Shown here: positions 43,401 to 54,020 of the stretch, one piece after another
Numbering within the stretch: the first letter of the stretch is position 1
How the letters are laid out: every line of letters begins with the position of its first letter
Source: CAVURS01 sp963834425
Lineage (GTDB): Bacteria; Actinomycetota; Actinomycetes; Actinomycetales; CAVURS01
Length of the DNA: 64,000 bases
Reading direction: 5' to 3'
NCBI GenBank assembly: GCA_963834425.1
Contig: CAWIBR010000005.1
Span: 124,001-188,000 of the forward strand
Notes under the pieces: model-generated
Told to the model about the DNA's origin: nothing
The model's database searches: none
The model's input: only the letters and a program-made list of their open reading frames with translations
Translations under genes and position numbers: made by a program

Positions 43401-46400
43401 CCGTCAGGACGATCTCGGGGGCCGGGCCGACGGGCAGGTCGGCCGCCCGGGTGCAGGTCACCGAGCGCCCGGATCCGGTGCAGGTCCAACCGGGTCCGGC
43501 CGCCGAGACGAAGCTGGTGCCGGCCGGGAGGGTGTCGGTCACGACGATCGGTCCCTGGGCCAGTGAGGGCCCGTGGTTGGCGACGTCGATCGTCCAGGTG
43601 CCCGTGCCGCCGGCGATCAGCTGCCCGGCGTGGGCCTTGGTGACCGACAGGTCGGCGCTGGTCGTCACCGTCGCCGTGTCGCTGTCCGTGTTGTTGGCCG
43701 GGTTCGGGTCGAACGTGCGGCCGGTGACCGTGGCGGAGTTGGTGAAGGTGGTGCCGGCCGGTGTCGCCGTCGGCACGTCGGTGACGACCGTGATCAGCGG
43801 CAGGCTGGCTCCGGCGGCGAGGGTCGCAGTCGGGTTGGTGCGCTGGCAGGTGATCGTCAGCCCGGAGGCGGCGCAGGACCAACCGGTGCCGGTCGCCGAC
43901 GACAGCGTGACGCCGCTGGGCAGCGTGTCGGTCACGACGAACGGCCCGACCGCCGTGTCGGGGCCGGCGTTGGTGACCTTGACCGTCCAGGTCGCTTGTC
44001 CACCAGCAACGGTTGGGTCGACGTGCGTCTTGTCCAGGATCAGGTCGGCCGAGTCGATCCGGGTCTGGGCGGTCGCCGGCCCGGCGCTGTAGGAACCATT
44101 GGCGTTGCCGGTCGCCCCGGTGGCATCCTCACCCGCGCCGACCGCCGAGTTGACCTGCGGCACGGTCGAACCCACACCCGGCGCCGTGACCACGTCGGTC
44201 GTCGGGGTCGCTTGGAAGGTCACCACGACCGCCTGGCCGGGATCGAGGACGGCGATGTCCGACCAGCGCAGCAGGCGGCCGACCACGATCGGGTCCTGGG
44301 CATCAGCCGGGGCGCCCGCGACCGAGATCGTCGCGGAGCCGTCGGCGTAGGCCCAACCCTGCGGGAGGGTGTCGGTCGCATCGACGCCGAAGGCTGTGGC
44401 CGTGCCGGTGTTGGTCACCGTGACCCGCCAGGTGAACGGGCTGCCGATGTAGGCCGGCGCCGGGTCGACTGCCGTCTTGGTCGTCGTCAACCGGGGGAAG
44501 GCCGGCGTCACCTTGGCCGTCGTACTCGGTCCGGTGTAGTTGCGTCCGCCGCTGGGCAGGCTCGCATATGACGGCACCGCAGCGGTGTTCGTCAGGGCGG
44601 CTCCGGTCAGGGTCGTCGACGGCGCGAGCTGCGCGGAGTAGGTCAGCTGGACGTCCTCGCCCGGTGGCAGCCCACTGCCCGCGGTGATGTCCGGCCAGGT
44701 GATCGTGCCGCCGCCATTAACTGGGTCGGCGCCGGTGATCGTCCCGCCCGAGGTGATCGAGGTCGGGTCGACCACGACGCCGGTCGGGACGACGTCACGG
44801 ACCAGCACGTTGTACGCCGTACTGGTGTTGGGCCCGTTCGAGTTGCGCACATCCAGGGTGTACGTGAACGGCTGCCCCGGGTCGGGCGTGGTGTCGTCGA
44901 CCGTCTTGGCGATGCCGACGTTGGGCTCGATGATCGTCACGGTCGCCGAGGCCGAGTTTCCCACTCGCGCATAGGGGAAGTCGGCCGACGTCGGGTTCGA
45001 ACCGTTGGTGAGGTTCCACGCGGTGTGGGCGGAGTTGGTCGCGAGCCGGCCGGCCACGTTGACCGGCTGGTCGAGGACCACGCCGCTGTAGTTGACGACC
45101 AGCAAGCGCGGGAAGGGGGCGGCCGGGATGTCGCCGATCAGGTAGCCGGTCAGGATCGACCCGTCGGGCTGGGGCACGGGCGTCAGCTGGGTGGGGGTGT
45201 TGACCTGCGTGCAGGGCTGCGTTGGGCTGGAGAGGAGCTCGCACTGGAACGACACGACCTGCCGGTTCCCGATGCCGGCCGGTGCGCGGTCGATGAGTGA
45301 CCCGTCGAAGAACACGGTGTTGGCCGGCACCGTGGCGGTCACCGTCCACGTGACCCGCTGGCCGATGGTGGCCCGGGTCGGCGTGACCGTCTTGGTGATC
45401 GAGGCGCCCGCGATGGTCACGTTGGAGCTGGCGCTCACGGCGTACCCGCGCTCGTTCGGGTTGATCGGTGCGAGTGGGTCGGTCTGGCCGTCGTTCAGCG
45501 TGCTGCCGGTCAGCGTGGCGGTGTTGGTGTAGGTCACGCCGGCGACGACTCCCACCGGGACGAGGACGGTATAGGTGCGAGTGATTGTCGCGCCGGGTGC
45601 GACGTCGCCCAGCGCCCAGACCAGCCGGGTCGTACCGGCAGCGCAGCCGTTGGTCCCGGTGCCAGTCGTCGGCGCCTGACCGGGGTTCGCGCCGTAGGCC
45701 TGGAAGGTCAGGCCGGCCGGGACGCAGTCGGTGATGAAGGAGTCATGCATCGGCACCCGGTTGGAGCCCGGGTTGGTCGCGGTCACCGTGTAGGTGACGA
45801 TGTCGCCGCCGACCGGCACGGGGTCGTTGTTGCTCTTGGCCAGGGCCGGTGCTGGCTGCCGGATGCTCACGGCGTACGACGCGGAGACGGTCGGCAGGGC
45901 CGCCCCGCCTTCGCTCTCCTGGCTGTCGAAGCTGGCGGTGTTGGTGCGGGTCAGGTTGTTCTGTCCCGTCGGCAAGGCGCCCGTCGTCACGCGGGTCATG
46001 AGCGTTACCTGGAACAGCTGGTCGGTCGCGGTCGAGTTCTCGTAGGTCGGCGGGAAGGTCACCTCGCCCGTCGTGGGATTGACGGTCACTCCTGGCGGGA
46101 CCGCGCCGGGCGTCGTGGAACCCGCATCGGGGAAGAAGTTGAGGACGGCCGGTGGGATGACGACGAACCCGGGTGGCAGCGCATCCGTGAGGTCCCCGTC
46201 GAAGACAGCGGTGTGGGCCGGGACCTTGACCGAGTAGGTGTAGGTCACCAGCTCGCCGATGGTGGCCTGGTTGGGCGTGTTGTTGCCCGCCTCGGTGATC
46301 GATGTCGTGCCCGTCTTGGCCACGATGTCGCCGGGCGTGCGCACGTTGGACGCGTCGGAGGCAGCGGGTGCGTTCTGCAATGCCGCGGGCACCGTCAGGT

Positions 46401-49118
46401 CGACGTTGCTCACTGGGAAGAACGTCGCCGTGCCGCCGGGGACGTCGGTCAGGGCTTGGTAGCTGTGGACGTAGGCCGTGTTGGTGTACGTCGTGGAAAC
46501 GCCTGCGGGAGTGGGGATCGTGAGGTCGTAAAGGATGCTCGTCGTCGCCCCGGGGGCGAGCAGCTGGCTGTCGACGGTGGCCGAGGCCGGGTCCAGCGCG
46601 GCCGTGACGCGGAGCAGGCTCAGGCTGGTGGCGCCGGCGAAGTTCGGCTGGTTGGCGTCGCCCGGATCGGTACACGCAACGGTGGGTGCCGTGGCCGGGG
46701 CCGGTACGGCGCGGACGTTGCTGATGTCGGCGCAGGTGATGCCGGCGGGCAGCACGTCCCACACGTCGGTGCCACCGAACGGGTACGCCGAGACCCCGGT
46801 CCCGCCGTTGGTCACGTCGATCCGGAAGGTCGCCACCGAGCCCCCGTGGACCAGGGAGCCGTCCACGTTGCTGTTCGGACGGGTTCGGACCACTGGCCGG
46901 GTTGTCGACCTGTGCGACGCCCTTCACGACGACGGCTGGGGGAGCCGGGACCCTCGTGATGTCGGTCGAGGTGCGCAACGAGGCCCGATGACCGTCCTCG
47001 CCCTGGATGCTGAGCTTCATCTGGTTCGCGCCGGTCAGGCCGGCCTTGGTGACCGGCGCCGAGACGACCCGGGCCTGGAAGACGACCTCGAAGACAGCGT
47101 TCTGGGGGACGAACTTGTCACCGGTCGGACCGGTGCCGAGGGTGAAGGTGAGCGAGCGGGCGCCGGTCGAGACCGTCCAGGGAGCCTGCGAGGCATCGGT
47201 GCCGTCCACGGCCGACCCGGGGACGTAGACGGTTCCGGCCGGCAGGAAGTCGGCCACGAGCGGGTTCCGCGTCTCGGTGGTGCCGGGGAAGTCGGCCCGC
47301 AAGGCGAAGCAGATGACATCGCCGAGCCGGAACTGGGTCTCGGCCGCGGGCAGGCTGGCCGAGTGGCCGTAGCCGCTGGTGTCGGTCGGGCAGGTCGCGT
47401 CCGTGACCGACCGCGGCAGGATCGTCTTGTCGATGCTCGGGCCGTTGGTCGTCTGGGTCGCCGATGAGGTGTCGCCGACGGTCTGCAGGCCGGACTCGCC
47501 GGTGCCGGGGCGCGGGGTCGTCTGGCCGGTCAGCGAGGCGTGGTTGGTGAAGGAGTCGCCGGTGGTGGTGGGCTCACCCGCAAGCGGGCCGCCGAGATAG
47601 GTGTGCAGCATCGCGCCGCTGTAGGTGATCGTCGCGGTGCCGTTGCGCGGCAACGACTGCGAGTTGAAGACGACCGTGAACGTGCCGTCGGAGTTCTGGG
47701 TCACCGAGGAGTAGGGGACCGAGGGCGCGGTCCCTGCCCGTCCGGCGCAGTCCGGGGGCGATCCGGTTGCGTAGTTGGTGCCCGGACCACCCAGCGGGCA
47801 GACCCCCGCCGGGATGACGTCGGTGATCGTGAAGTCGGCGCTGGCGTACTCCGAGGTGTCGACGGTCAGGGTGTAGGTCGCGACGCCCCCGGCCGTGAAG
47901 GTCGTCGGATCGACCGACTTGCGCATCCGGACGTCCTCGATGCTGACCGTGTGCGATGCCGTGGCCAGGACCGCCGTCGGAGTGCCGGGTGCGACGGGGC
48001 CTTCGTAGGTGCCCTGGACCGATGCGAGGTTGGTGGCCGACGCCTCCGAGGCCAGCTCGCGCGTCGACGGGCCGGTGTTGTTGTCCAGGTTGGCGATCTG
48101 GGTCAGCCCGGTCGGGCTCGGCTGGGTCCCGGGCCACAAAGCGTTGGCGCGCAACGGGATTCCCGCTGCATAGCGGACGATGATCGACCCGCCGGCCGGG
48201 ATGCTCCCGAGGGTCCACTCGACCCGCGTGTAGATGCCGGGCGGATAGGTCTGGGTGCCGTTGGGCGGCGGGTTCTGGACGGTCGAGACCGACGTCGGGG
48301 TCAGGCAGTTGGGCGGGGTCGGCGTGGCGGTCAGCGACGGTGCCCCGGCGTACTCGCGGGCCGAGGAGTTGTCGACACCGCCACAGCCGAGGAACTCCAG
48401 GGTCGCCGGCAGGTAGTCGACCAGGACCAGCCCGGAGCTCGCACCCGCGTCGGTGGCGTTGACGGTCAGCGTGTAGACGGTCGGGTGGTCGTGGATGCCC
48501 CGCAGCAGCTCGCTCTCCGGGCTGGGTTCGGCCTTGCTCAGCGACACGGCCGAGATCGTCGTGGTGGTCGAGCCGGAGACCCCGGACTCGGTGTAGCTGC
48601 CGGGGACGACGACGCCGTTCGCGTCGAAGTCCGGTGCCGCCTGGGGGTCGGAGCTGGCGAAGACATTGGCGCCGCTGTTGGTCACGGTCGACCCCACCGG
48701 GTACGTCGCGGGGTCGGGCAGCACCTGGAAGGTCAGGGTGTAGTCGGAGTCCGGGCACGACGTCGGCGACGTTCGGCCAGACGAGCGTCACCTGGCCGGT
48801 CACGGGGTCGGTCGAGCTGGTCGGCTCCCCGGCCGAGGCGGGTGACGTCGACCCCGAGACGTAGGTCACGCCGAGCGGCAGCGTGTCGTTGAAGCTGATG
48901 TTGTACTCGTTGATCGCATCCGGGTTGCTGCTGGGGTTGGTCACGGTGAGCGTGTAGGTGATCGGCTCGTCCGCTCGCACCTGGGCGGGCGCGCCCTTGG
49001 CGATGTTCAGTCCCGGCGCCGCCACGGCCGCGGGCAGGACGGCGGGCACCATGAGCGCAGCGACCACCGACAGGACGGCGAGGCACCGCACCCCGACCTT
49101 GCGTCCCCGGATGGTCAT
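40476..49118 (-). CDS. Giant cell-wall-anchored protein with DUF11 repeats, three frameshifts
   Basis: Joined across shifts near 48755, 46890 and 42290 this is one surface protein of about 2,880 residues. It starts with a Sec signal peptide (VVAALMVPAVLPAAVAA) at 49118. At least fourteen successive domains follow, the last nine or so being clear DUF11 repeats of 115-130 residues (pattern ADLSVTKAH...GTYxVxVxNxGPS...VTDTLPxG...GWSC...VTC...NTATV...NNTD). Each of these carries a Cys pair. The C-terminus is LSFTG, a hydrophobic helix and RKRRR: a sorting signal close to the LAxTG type used by class E sortases. It begins 6 nt after the DUF389 stop. Likely role: adhesin or stalk on the cell surface. 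Confidence 0.85.
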
Positions 49119-49123
49119 CTGGC

Positions 49124-50164
49124 TCAGTGCTTCTCGGTGGCCGGTAAGTCGAGCGAGCCGCCCAGCGCCAGGGTGACGTGGACGTCGACGTCGGCCAGTC
49201 CGGCCTGGTCGAGCGCGGCGCGCAGCGACGCCGGGCTGGCCTCAGGGGGCTGGCCGATTGCGGTGATCTGCACCGCGTTCTGCTGGTAGGTCACGTCGGT
49301 CACGGTCCAACCTTGGGCCCGGGCCCACGCGGTCGCAACCGGTTGCACCTCGGAAACCAGTTCCTCCTGCTCCTTGATCTGCCAGGTGCCGTAGCCGAGC
49401 GGCACCGCGACCAGGATCAGCATCAGCGCGAGGGTCACCACGGTGGCCGCCGAGAAGTGACCCGGCGGATGGCCACCGAGCGCGGCCACATCGCGGACCC
49501 GGTAGACGAGCAACACGACGGTGCCGGTCGCGATGATGGCCGCGACGTTGGTGCCGAAGAGCAGCAGCGCACCCGCCGCCTCGCCGGGGTAGCCGGACTC
49601 CAGGGTGAGTCCGACGACGGCCAGCGGGGGCACCAGCGAGATGGCGATGGCCACACCGGGCAGCACGTCGGAGATGTCGGCCCGGACGAGCGCGAACGCG
49701 CCGACCACACCGGTGGCCAGGGCCGCGAGCAGGTCGATCAGGGTCGGGCTGACCCGGCTGGCCACCTGGCTGCTGGTGGCGGAGTCGACCGGCAGCTGAT
49801 GGGTGAGCCCGACCAGATAGCCGACCGCGACGACGACGACGCCACCAGACACGACGTACGCCGCGCTGGTGGCGATCATCCGGCGCTCGGACAACGCAAC
49901 CGCTAGCGCGCAGCCCAGGATCGGGGTCATCAGCGGGGCGACGATCATCGCGCCGATGACGGTGGCCGTGGAGTCGGCGACCACGCCGGCGCTCGCAATG
50001 ATCGCGGCCAGGACGAGCAGCGCCCAGAACGCCGAGGTCTTCGCGCCCGAGTCGGCGCCGGTCGTGAGGTAGAGCCGCGAGGTCATCCGCTCGATGTCGC
50101 TCGGTGCGACCCGCAGCCTCCCGCTGGTCGGAGGCGACTCCACCGGCGTCGAGGCGGTACTCAT
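49124..50164 (-). CDS. DUF389 family membrane protein
   Basis: 346 residues. A cytosolic N-terminus of about 40 residues is followed by about eight membrane helices with the DUF389 hallmarks VLAAIIASAGVVADSTATVIGAMIVAPLMTPI and DVLPGVAIAISLVPPLAVVGL, then a C-terminal soluble domain (about 275-346) with a beta-alpha pattern. Function unknown. Lies 41 bp downstream of a DUF7144 gene and 6 bp upstream of the DUF11 gene, so it may share promoter site F and be co-transcribed with the surface protein. Confidence 0.87.
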   Translation of the reverse strand: MSTASTPVESPPTSGRLRVAPSDIERMTSRLYLTTGADSGAKTSAFWALLVLAAIIASAGVVADSTATVIGAMIVAPLMTPILGCALAVALSERRMIATSAAYVVSGGVVVVAVGYLVGLTHQLPVDSATSSQVASRVSPTLIDLLAALATGVVGAFALVRADISDVLPGVAIAISLVPPLAVVGLTLESGYPGEAAGALLLFGTNVAAIIATGTVVLLVYRVRDVAALGGHPPGHFSAATVVTLALMLILVAVPLGYGTWQIKEQEELVSEVQPVATAWARAQGWTVTDVTYQQNAVQITAIGQPPEASPASLRAALDQAGLADVDVHVTLALGGSLDLPATEKH

Positions 50165-50205
50165 CGGCTGCTCATTGTCTGGTCAGCGGGCTGTTCAACG
50201 CTGGC

Positions 50206-50616
50206 TCAGCGCTCGCCCAGTGAGGTGGACGCCAGGGCCCAGATCACGACGACGTCGATGGCGATCACGACGATCGCCCAGAGCGGGTAGTAGGGCAGCC
50301 AGAGGAAGTTGGTGACCATCGACAGGCAGGACAGCGCGATGCCGGCCCAGCGGGCCACCACGTTGCCGGTGAAGATCGCGACGCCGGTGACGGCCGAGAG
50401 CAGGCCGACGATCAGGTGGATCCAGCCCCAGGCGGTCGCGTTGAGCTCGAAGGCGTAGTGCGTTGTCGTGACCAGGAACGTGCGCCCGTCGATGATCGCG
50501 ACCAAGCCGGTCAGCAGCTGGGTGACGCCCGCGATGGCCAGGGTCGCGCCGGCGAAGATGCTCACGCCGAGCCCGAACGAACTCCCCTCGCGGCGTCGCC
50601 CGATGGACGTGCTCAT
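50206..50616 (-). CDS. DUF7144 family four-helix membrane protein (first copy)
   Basis: 136 residues, four membrane helices with the family signature FELNATAWGWIHLIVGLL (about 60-78) and FLWLPYYPLWAIVVIAIDVVVIWAL near the end. ATG 50616 is preceded by GGGAGGGA. Function unknown; these proteins are common near stress genes in actinobacteria. A paralogue with the same motifs is at 51755, and both have the palindromic promoter. Confidence 0.85.
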   Translation of the reverse strand: MSTSIGRRREGSSFGLGVSIFAGATLAIAGVTQLLTGLVAIIDGRTFLVTTTHYAFELNATAWGWIHLIVGLLSAVTGVAIFTGNVVARWAGIALSCLSMVTNFLWLPYYPLWAIVVIAIDVVVIWALASTSLGER

Positions 50617-50670
50617 CGTTCCCTCCCCGCCACCACCACAAGGACCGCTGTCGGCCAGTTGGCCCCGGCC

Positions 50671-50716
50671 ATGCTCGGCGGGACCCCCGCGAGGAGGCAT
50701 CCCCCGCGCCGGGTGA
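50671..50716 (-). promoter_or_regulatory. Palindromic promoter site F (DUF7144-DUF389 operon)
   Basis: On the minus strand TCACCC-N5-GGGGGA (50716-50700), 23 nt, GAGCAT (50676-50671) as -10. The leader is about 50 nt and includes a Shine-Dalgarno sequence. Confidence 0.72.
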
Positions 50717-50750
50717 GGTCGGCCGGTCCTGCGGGGCCGTGATGACTTCG

Positions 50751-51701
50751 TTATGCGGTCGGGCTCGCGAAGACGCGCGACCAGTCGTGCTTGATGCTGA
50801 TGACGGTCCAGTCGTTCTTGGCGGCCACGTCGAGGGCGTCCTCCGCCCCGGTGACGTAGTCGAACTCCCGGTCGGCGTCGTCGTGCAGGAGCAGCAGCCT
50901 CAAGGCCGGGCGGTCTGCAAGGCCGGAGAAGGCCAGCATCGGCAGGTCGCCGTTGGAGTTGCCCACCGACAAGATCGGCCGCCGCCCGATCCGGCTCCAG
51001 ATCCGCACCGGCTTCTCGGGACCGTCGTCGAAGAACTCCATCGCGCTCTTGTAGAGCAACCGGCTCTCGCCGTCCGTGTCCTGGTAGGTCAGCCCCAGCG
51101 CGCTGCCGATGACGCGCTCCGGCGGGATGCCGTAAAGATCGCCGGCGACCGGCCGCATGAAGTCACGGTCACCACCCGAGGCGATGTACGACGTGAAGCC
51201 GTTGGCGCTCAGGTAGTCGAGCAGCTCGATCATCGGCGCATAGCCGCAGGCTCGGTAGGACCGCCCGAGGGTCGGGTGGTTGGTGGTCTCGAAGAACGCC
51301 GTCACCCGCGCGTCGTACTCCTCGACCGGGAGCTCGCCGAACGCGCGAGTTACCGCGCCCAGCAACAGGTTCAGGTCGCCGTCGTCGCCGTGGTAGTGCT
51401 TGACCATCGCCGCGCCGAGCCAGTGCATGTCCTGCTCGTACGCCGCTTGGTAGGGCTGCTGGGTCTGTAAGGCCGGATCGTCCTTGGCCATCTCGCCGAG
51501 CCGGCGGACGGTGAAGTCGAGCTGGATCGGCATCGGCTTCTCGCACCACAAGGTGCCGTCGTTGTCGAGCACCGCGACCCGGGCGGCCGGTTCGACATAG
51601 TCCGGCCCGCCCTCGGTGGTGACCCGCTCGACGAAGTCGACGATCGCCGACCTGGTCGGTCCTTCGACCCAGGACGCCAGGTGTTGGTCGGTGTGGGCCA
51701 T
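50751..51701 (-). CDS. HAD-superfamily hydrolase
   Basis: 316 residues. HAD motif I is VLDNDGTLWCE (nucleophile and acid Asp, about 44-46), motif II lies in YIASGGDRDFMRP, and motif IV in ILSVGNSNGDLPML with the metal Asp. A helical cap sits between motifs I and II. Phosphatase activity is likely; the cap resembles phosphoserine-phosphatase-like members. ATG 51701 with GGAGAG upstream. It is 53 bp downstream of the second DUF7144 gene and may share its promoter. Confidence 0.85.
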   Translation of the reverse strand: MAHTDQHLASWVEGPTRSAIVDFVERVTTEGGPDYVEPAARVAVLDNDGTLWCEKPMPIQLDFTVRRLGEMAKDDPALQTQQPYQAAYEQDMHWLGAAMVKHYHGDDGDLNLLLGAVTRAFGELPVEEYDARVTAFFETTNHPTLGRSYRACGYAPMIELLDYLSANGFTSYIASGGDRDFMRPVAGDLYGIPPERVIGSALGLTYQDTDGESRLLYKSAMEFFDDGPEKPVRIWSRIGRRPILSVGNSNGDLPMLAFSGLADRPALRLLLLHDDADREFDYVTGAEDALDVAAKNDWTVISIKHDWSRVFASPTA

Positions 51702-51754
51702 GGGCTCTCCGGATCGGTTGGAGCGGCTGCGAATGTTCTTGAAATCAGAGCGAG

Positions 51755-52162
51755 TCAGCTCGGATCGGCCAGCGAGGCGCTCGCGAGGCTCCACATCACC
51801 AGCACGTCGATGGCGATCACCAGGATCGACCAGAGCGGGTAGTGGGGCAACCAGAGGAAGTTGGCCACGGCCGACACGGCCGCAACGAACACACCGACGC
51901 CGCGGGCCACGACGTTGCCGGTGAAGATGAAGACGCCGGCCAGGGCGACGATGATGCCGAGGATCAGGTGGATCCAGCCCCAGGTCGTCGCGTTGAACTC
52001 GAACACGTAGTTGGGCGTCGTGAGGTAGAACTTCCGGCCATCGATCAGGGAGACCAGGCCCTCGATGAACTGGAAGATGCCGACGGTCACCATCACGACG
52101 GCGGCGAAGAAGCTGCCGCCGACCGCCCAGGCGCTGGGGTACTCACGCGGGGATGTGCTCAT
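51755..52162 (-). CDS. DUF7144 family four-helix membrane protein (second copy)
   Basis: 135 residues, four helices, paralogue of the protein at 50206 (shared FEFNATTWGWIHLILGI and FLWLPHYPLWSILVIAIDVLVMW). The ATG at 52162 follows the -10 of site G by 6 nt with no Shine-Dalgarno, so it is probably translated leaderless, unlike its paralogue. Confidence 0.85.
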   Translation of the reverse strand: MSTSPREYPSAWAVGGSFFAAVVMVTVGIFQFIEGLVSLIDGRKFYLTTPNYVFEFNATTWGWIHLILGIIVALAGVFIFTGNVVARGVGVFVAAVSAVANFLWLPHYPLWSILVIAIDVLVMWSLASASLADPS

Positions 52163-52168
52163 GGGTCC

Positions 52169-52214
52169 ATGCTGGGTCGGCTCTCGACCGACCGGCCTCC
52201 CCCGTCCCGGGTGA
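52169..52214 (-). promoter_or_regulatory. Palindromic promoter site G (second DUF7144 gene)
   Basis: On the minus strand TCACCC-N5-GGGGGA (52214-52198), 23 nt, CAGCAT (52174-52169) as -10, 6 nt, ATG 52162. Confidence 0.75.
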
Positions 52215-52217
52215 AGG

Positions 52218-52586
52218 TCAGGCGTTGGCCCGCTTCGGGTCCGGGATGAGCAGGCCGAGCAGGGCCGAGAAGATCGCGATCAGGATCGCCCCGAAGAACG
52301 CCGCCCAGAAGCCGTCGATGCTCAGGTGGCTGCTCAGCCACGCGGTGATCCCGAGCAGGGCCGCGTTGACCACGAGGGCGAACAGGCCCAGCGTCAGGAT
52401 CGTGATCGGCAGCGAGATCAGGTGCAGGATCGGGCCCAGGATGGCGTTGACGATCGCGAACAGGAAGGCGATCCACAGATAGGTGAAGAACCCACCGGAG
52501 ACGTTGATGTCCGGGACGATCCACGCCGCCAAGCCGATCGCGGCGGCGAGGACGAGCAGACGTAGCAAGAAGCGGATCAGCATCAA
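52218..52586 (-). CDS. Holin-4_2-type small membrane protein
   Basis: 122 residues, four membrane helices: LLRLLVLAAAIGLAAWIVPDI, FFTYLWIAFLFAIVNAILGPIL, ITILTLGLFALVVNAALLGITAWL and FWAAFFGAILIAIFSALLGLLIP. It belongs to the 'phage holin family, superfamily IV' (YvlD-like) of chromosomal membrane proteins, not to a phage here. ATG 52586 or 52583. Lies 46 bp downstream of the MBL hydrolase gene and may be in the DUF1269-MBL transcript. GTGACC-TGGTCAC (52601-52613), a near-palindrome, lies just upstream. Confidence 0.83.
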   Translation of the reverse strand: MMLIRFLLRLLVLAAAIGLAAWIVPDINVSGGFFTYLWIAFLFAIVNAILGPILHLISLPITILTLGLFALVVNAALLGITAWLSSHLSIDGFWAAFFGAILIAIFSALLGLLIPDPKRANA

Positions 52587-52631
52587 GAGCTCCGTTCGGT
52601 GGTGACCTGGTCACGGACATCCTGCCGGACG

Positions 52632-53430
52632 TCAAGCCGCCGGGGTGATCTCAACGCGCTCCCCAGGAGTGGCGATGACGACCTGACACTCCGGCGCCTG
52701 CACGGCGGCGTGCTCCGCGAAGTCCTGCGCGGGGGTGACGTAACGGATCGGCCGGGTGCGCCACAGCACCGGGATCCGCAGTCGGCCCCAGTGCACCGGG
52801 ATCGCAACCCGCGGTCGCAGCAGGGTCAACGCGACGGCCGCCCGCTCGGCGTCGAGGTGTCCGGGCCCGAGGTTGAGTCCCCAGCCGCTGACTGGCAGCA
52901 GGGCGACGTCGAGCCGTTGCCCGGCAACGGAATCGGCGATCTCCCGCATCCCGTCGAAGATGTCGGTGTCGCCGGCCAGGTAGACCGACCGCGAACCGGT
53001 CAGCAGATAGCCGACCGCGGGCACCGGCGGGCCACCTTTGTTGCGCCGCCCGTCATGGTCGGCGTACGTCGCCTGGATCGTCACCGGGCCGACCACCCGA
53101 CGGGCGCCGACCGCCAGCTCGACCACCGGAGCGGGCATGTGGTTGCGCACCACAGCCGCGGCGCCGACCGGCGCCACGATGAGCGTCGGCGGCGAGAACC
53201 GTCGCAACGACGGCAGGTCGGTGTGGTCCCGATGCAGGTGTGAGAGCAGGACGACATCGGTCGTGGCGACCTCGTCGCGCCTCCGGCCGATGGCCGACCC
53301 AGTGCAGCGGTCCGATCCGACGGCGCAACAGCGGATCGGTGATGAACTGGACGCCGTCGAGCAGGACCGAGGCGGCCGAGTGACCCCACCACACAATGGA
53401 GCAGGTCGGCTCGACCGCCTCGTCGCTCAT
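52632..53430 (-). CDS. Metallo-beta-lactamase-fold hydrolase (UlaG-like), one frameshift
   Basis: About 265 residues. ATG 53430 starts SIVWWGHSAASVLLDGVQFITDPLL, typical of UlaG/RomA-like hydrolases; a single-base shift near 53285 connects it to the rest. The metal motif SHLHRDHTD (HxHxDH) is intact, followed by TYADHDGRR, VYLAGDTD and PVHWGRL. The substrate could be a phosphodiester, lactone or N-acyl lipid. Starts 22 bp after the DUF1269 gene and is probably in the operon of site H. Confidence 0.82.
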
Positions 53431-53452
53431 CGCCTGGGCCGGTTGCGGTTGC

Positions 53453-53938
53453 TCACTCGGTGAAGGCGGCGCGCAGGGCCTCTTCCTGGGCGGAGTCCAG
53501 GTTGGTCGAGATGAGCTCGGCGTGCTGACCCTCGAAGGCCCCGACGACCTTGTCCTGGACGGCGTCGGACGTCATCACGAAGAGCGCCGAGGTGCCAGGG
53601 GTCACCTTGTCGCGCACCGTCTTGATGAAGTCGTCGCTGATCCCTACGTCGGCCATCGACCCGGCCAGCGCGCCCATCGCGGCACCGACGGCCAGGCCGA
53701 TCAGGGGGATGAAGAAGATGATCCCGAAGAGCAGTCCCCAGAAGCTGCCGCCGAGCGCGCCACCGGCCACCATGTTGTTGGCCTGCTTGGTCTTCGGCTT
53801 CTTGGCTCCCTCGGGCCAGCTCACGATCGCCGCGTCGTGCACGGTGATCAGCTGCTGCTTGGCCAGTTCCTCCAGGGTCATCTCGGCTTGCTCCGCGCCC
53901 GTTGCCGTCGGGAACTTCCAAACGCTCAGCGTGCTCAC
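53453..53938 (-). CDS. DUF1269 family membrane protein
   Basis: 161 residues: N-terminal soluble part (STLSVWKFPTATGAEQAEMTLEELAKQ), glycine-rich membrane region (about 55-92, GGALGGSFWGLLFGIIFFIPLIGLAVGAAMGALAG) and a C-terminal domain with TPGTSALFVM. This layout is the DUF1269 family, also found among stress proteins. GTG 53938 has AGGAGG 6 nt upstream. First gene behind promoter site H. Confidence 0.85.
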   Translation of the reverse strand: MSTLSVWKFPTATGAEQAEMTLEELAKQQLITVHDAAIVSWPEGAKKPKTKQANNMVAGGALGGSFWGLLFGIIFFIPLIGLAVGAAMGALAGSMADVGISDDFIKTVRDKVTPGTSALFVMTSDAVQDKVVGAFEGQHAELISTNLDSAQEEALRAAFTE

Positions 53939-53974
53939 GATGTCCTCCTTGTGTCGGTTCGGTCCGTCGTCGGC

Positions 53975-54020
53975 ACCGTAGGAGTCCCCAGGGTGCTCAC
54001 ACCTCACCCGCTATCGGTGA
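53975..54020 (-). promoter_or_regulatory. Palindromic promoter site H (DUF1269-MBL operon)
   Basis: On the minus strand TCACCG-N5-GGGTGA (54020-54004), 23 nt, TACGGT (53980-53975) as -10. It overlaps the last codons of the upstream AI-2E gene. Confidence 0.75.

Noticed and set aside
52218..52586. Prophage remnant suggested by the holin-like name
   Set aside because: No other phage gene nearby; this holin-4_2/YvlD group is chromosomal.
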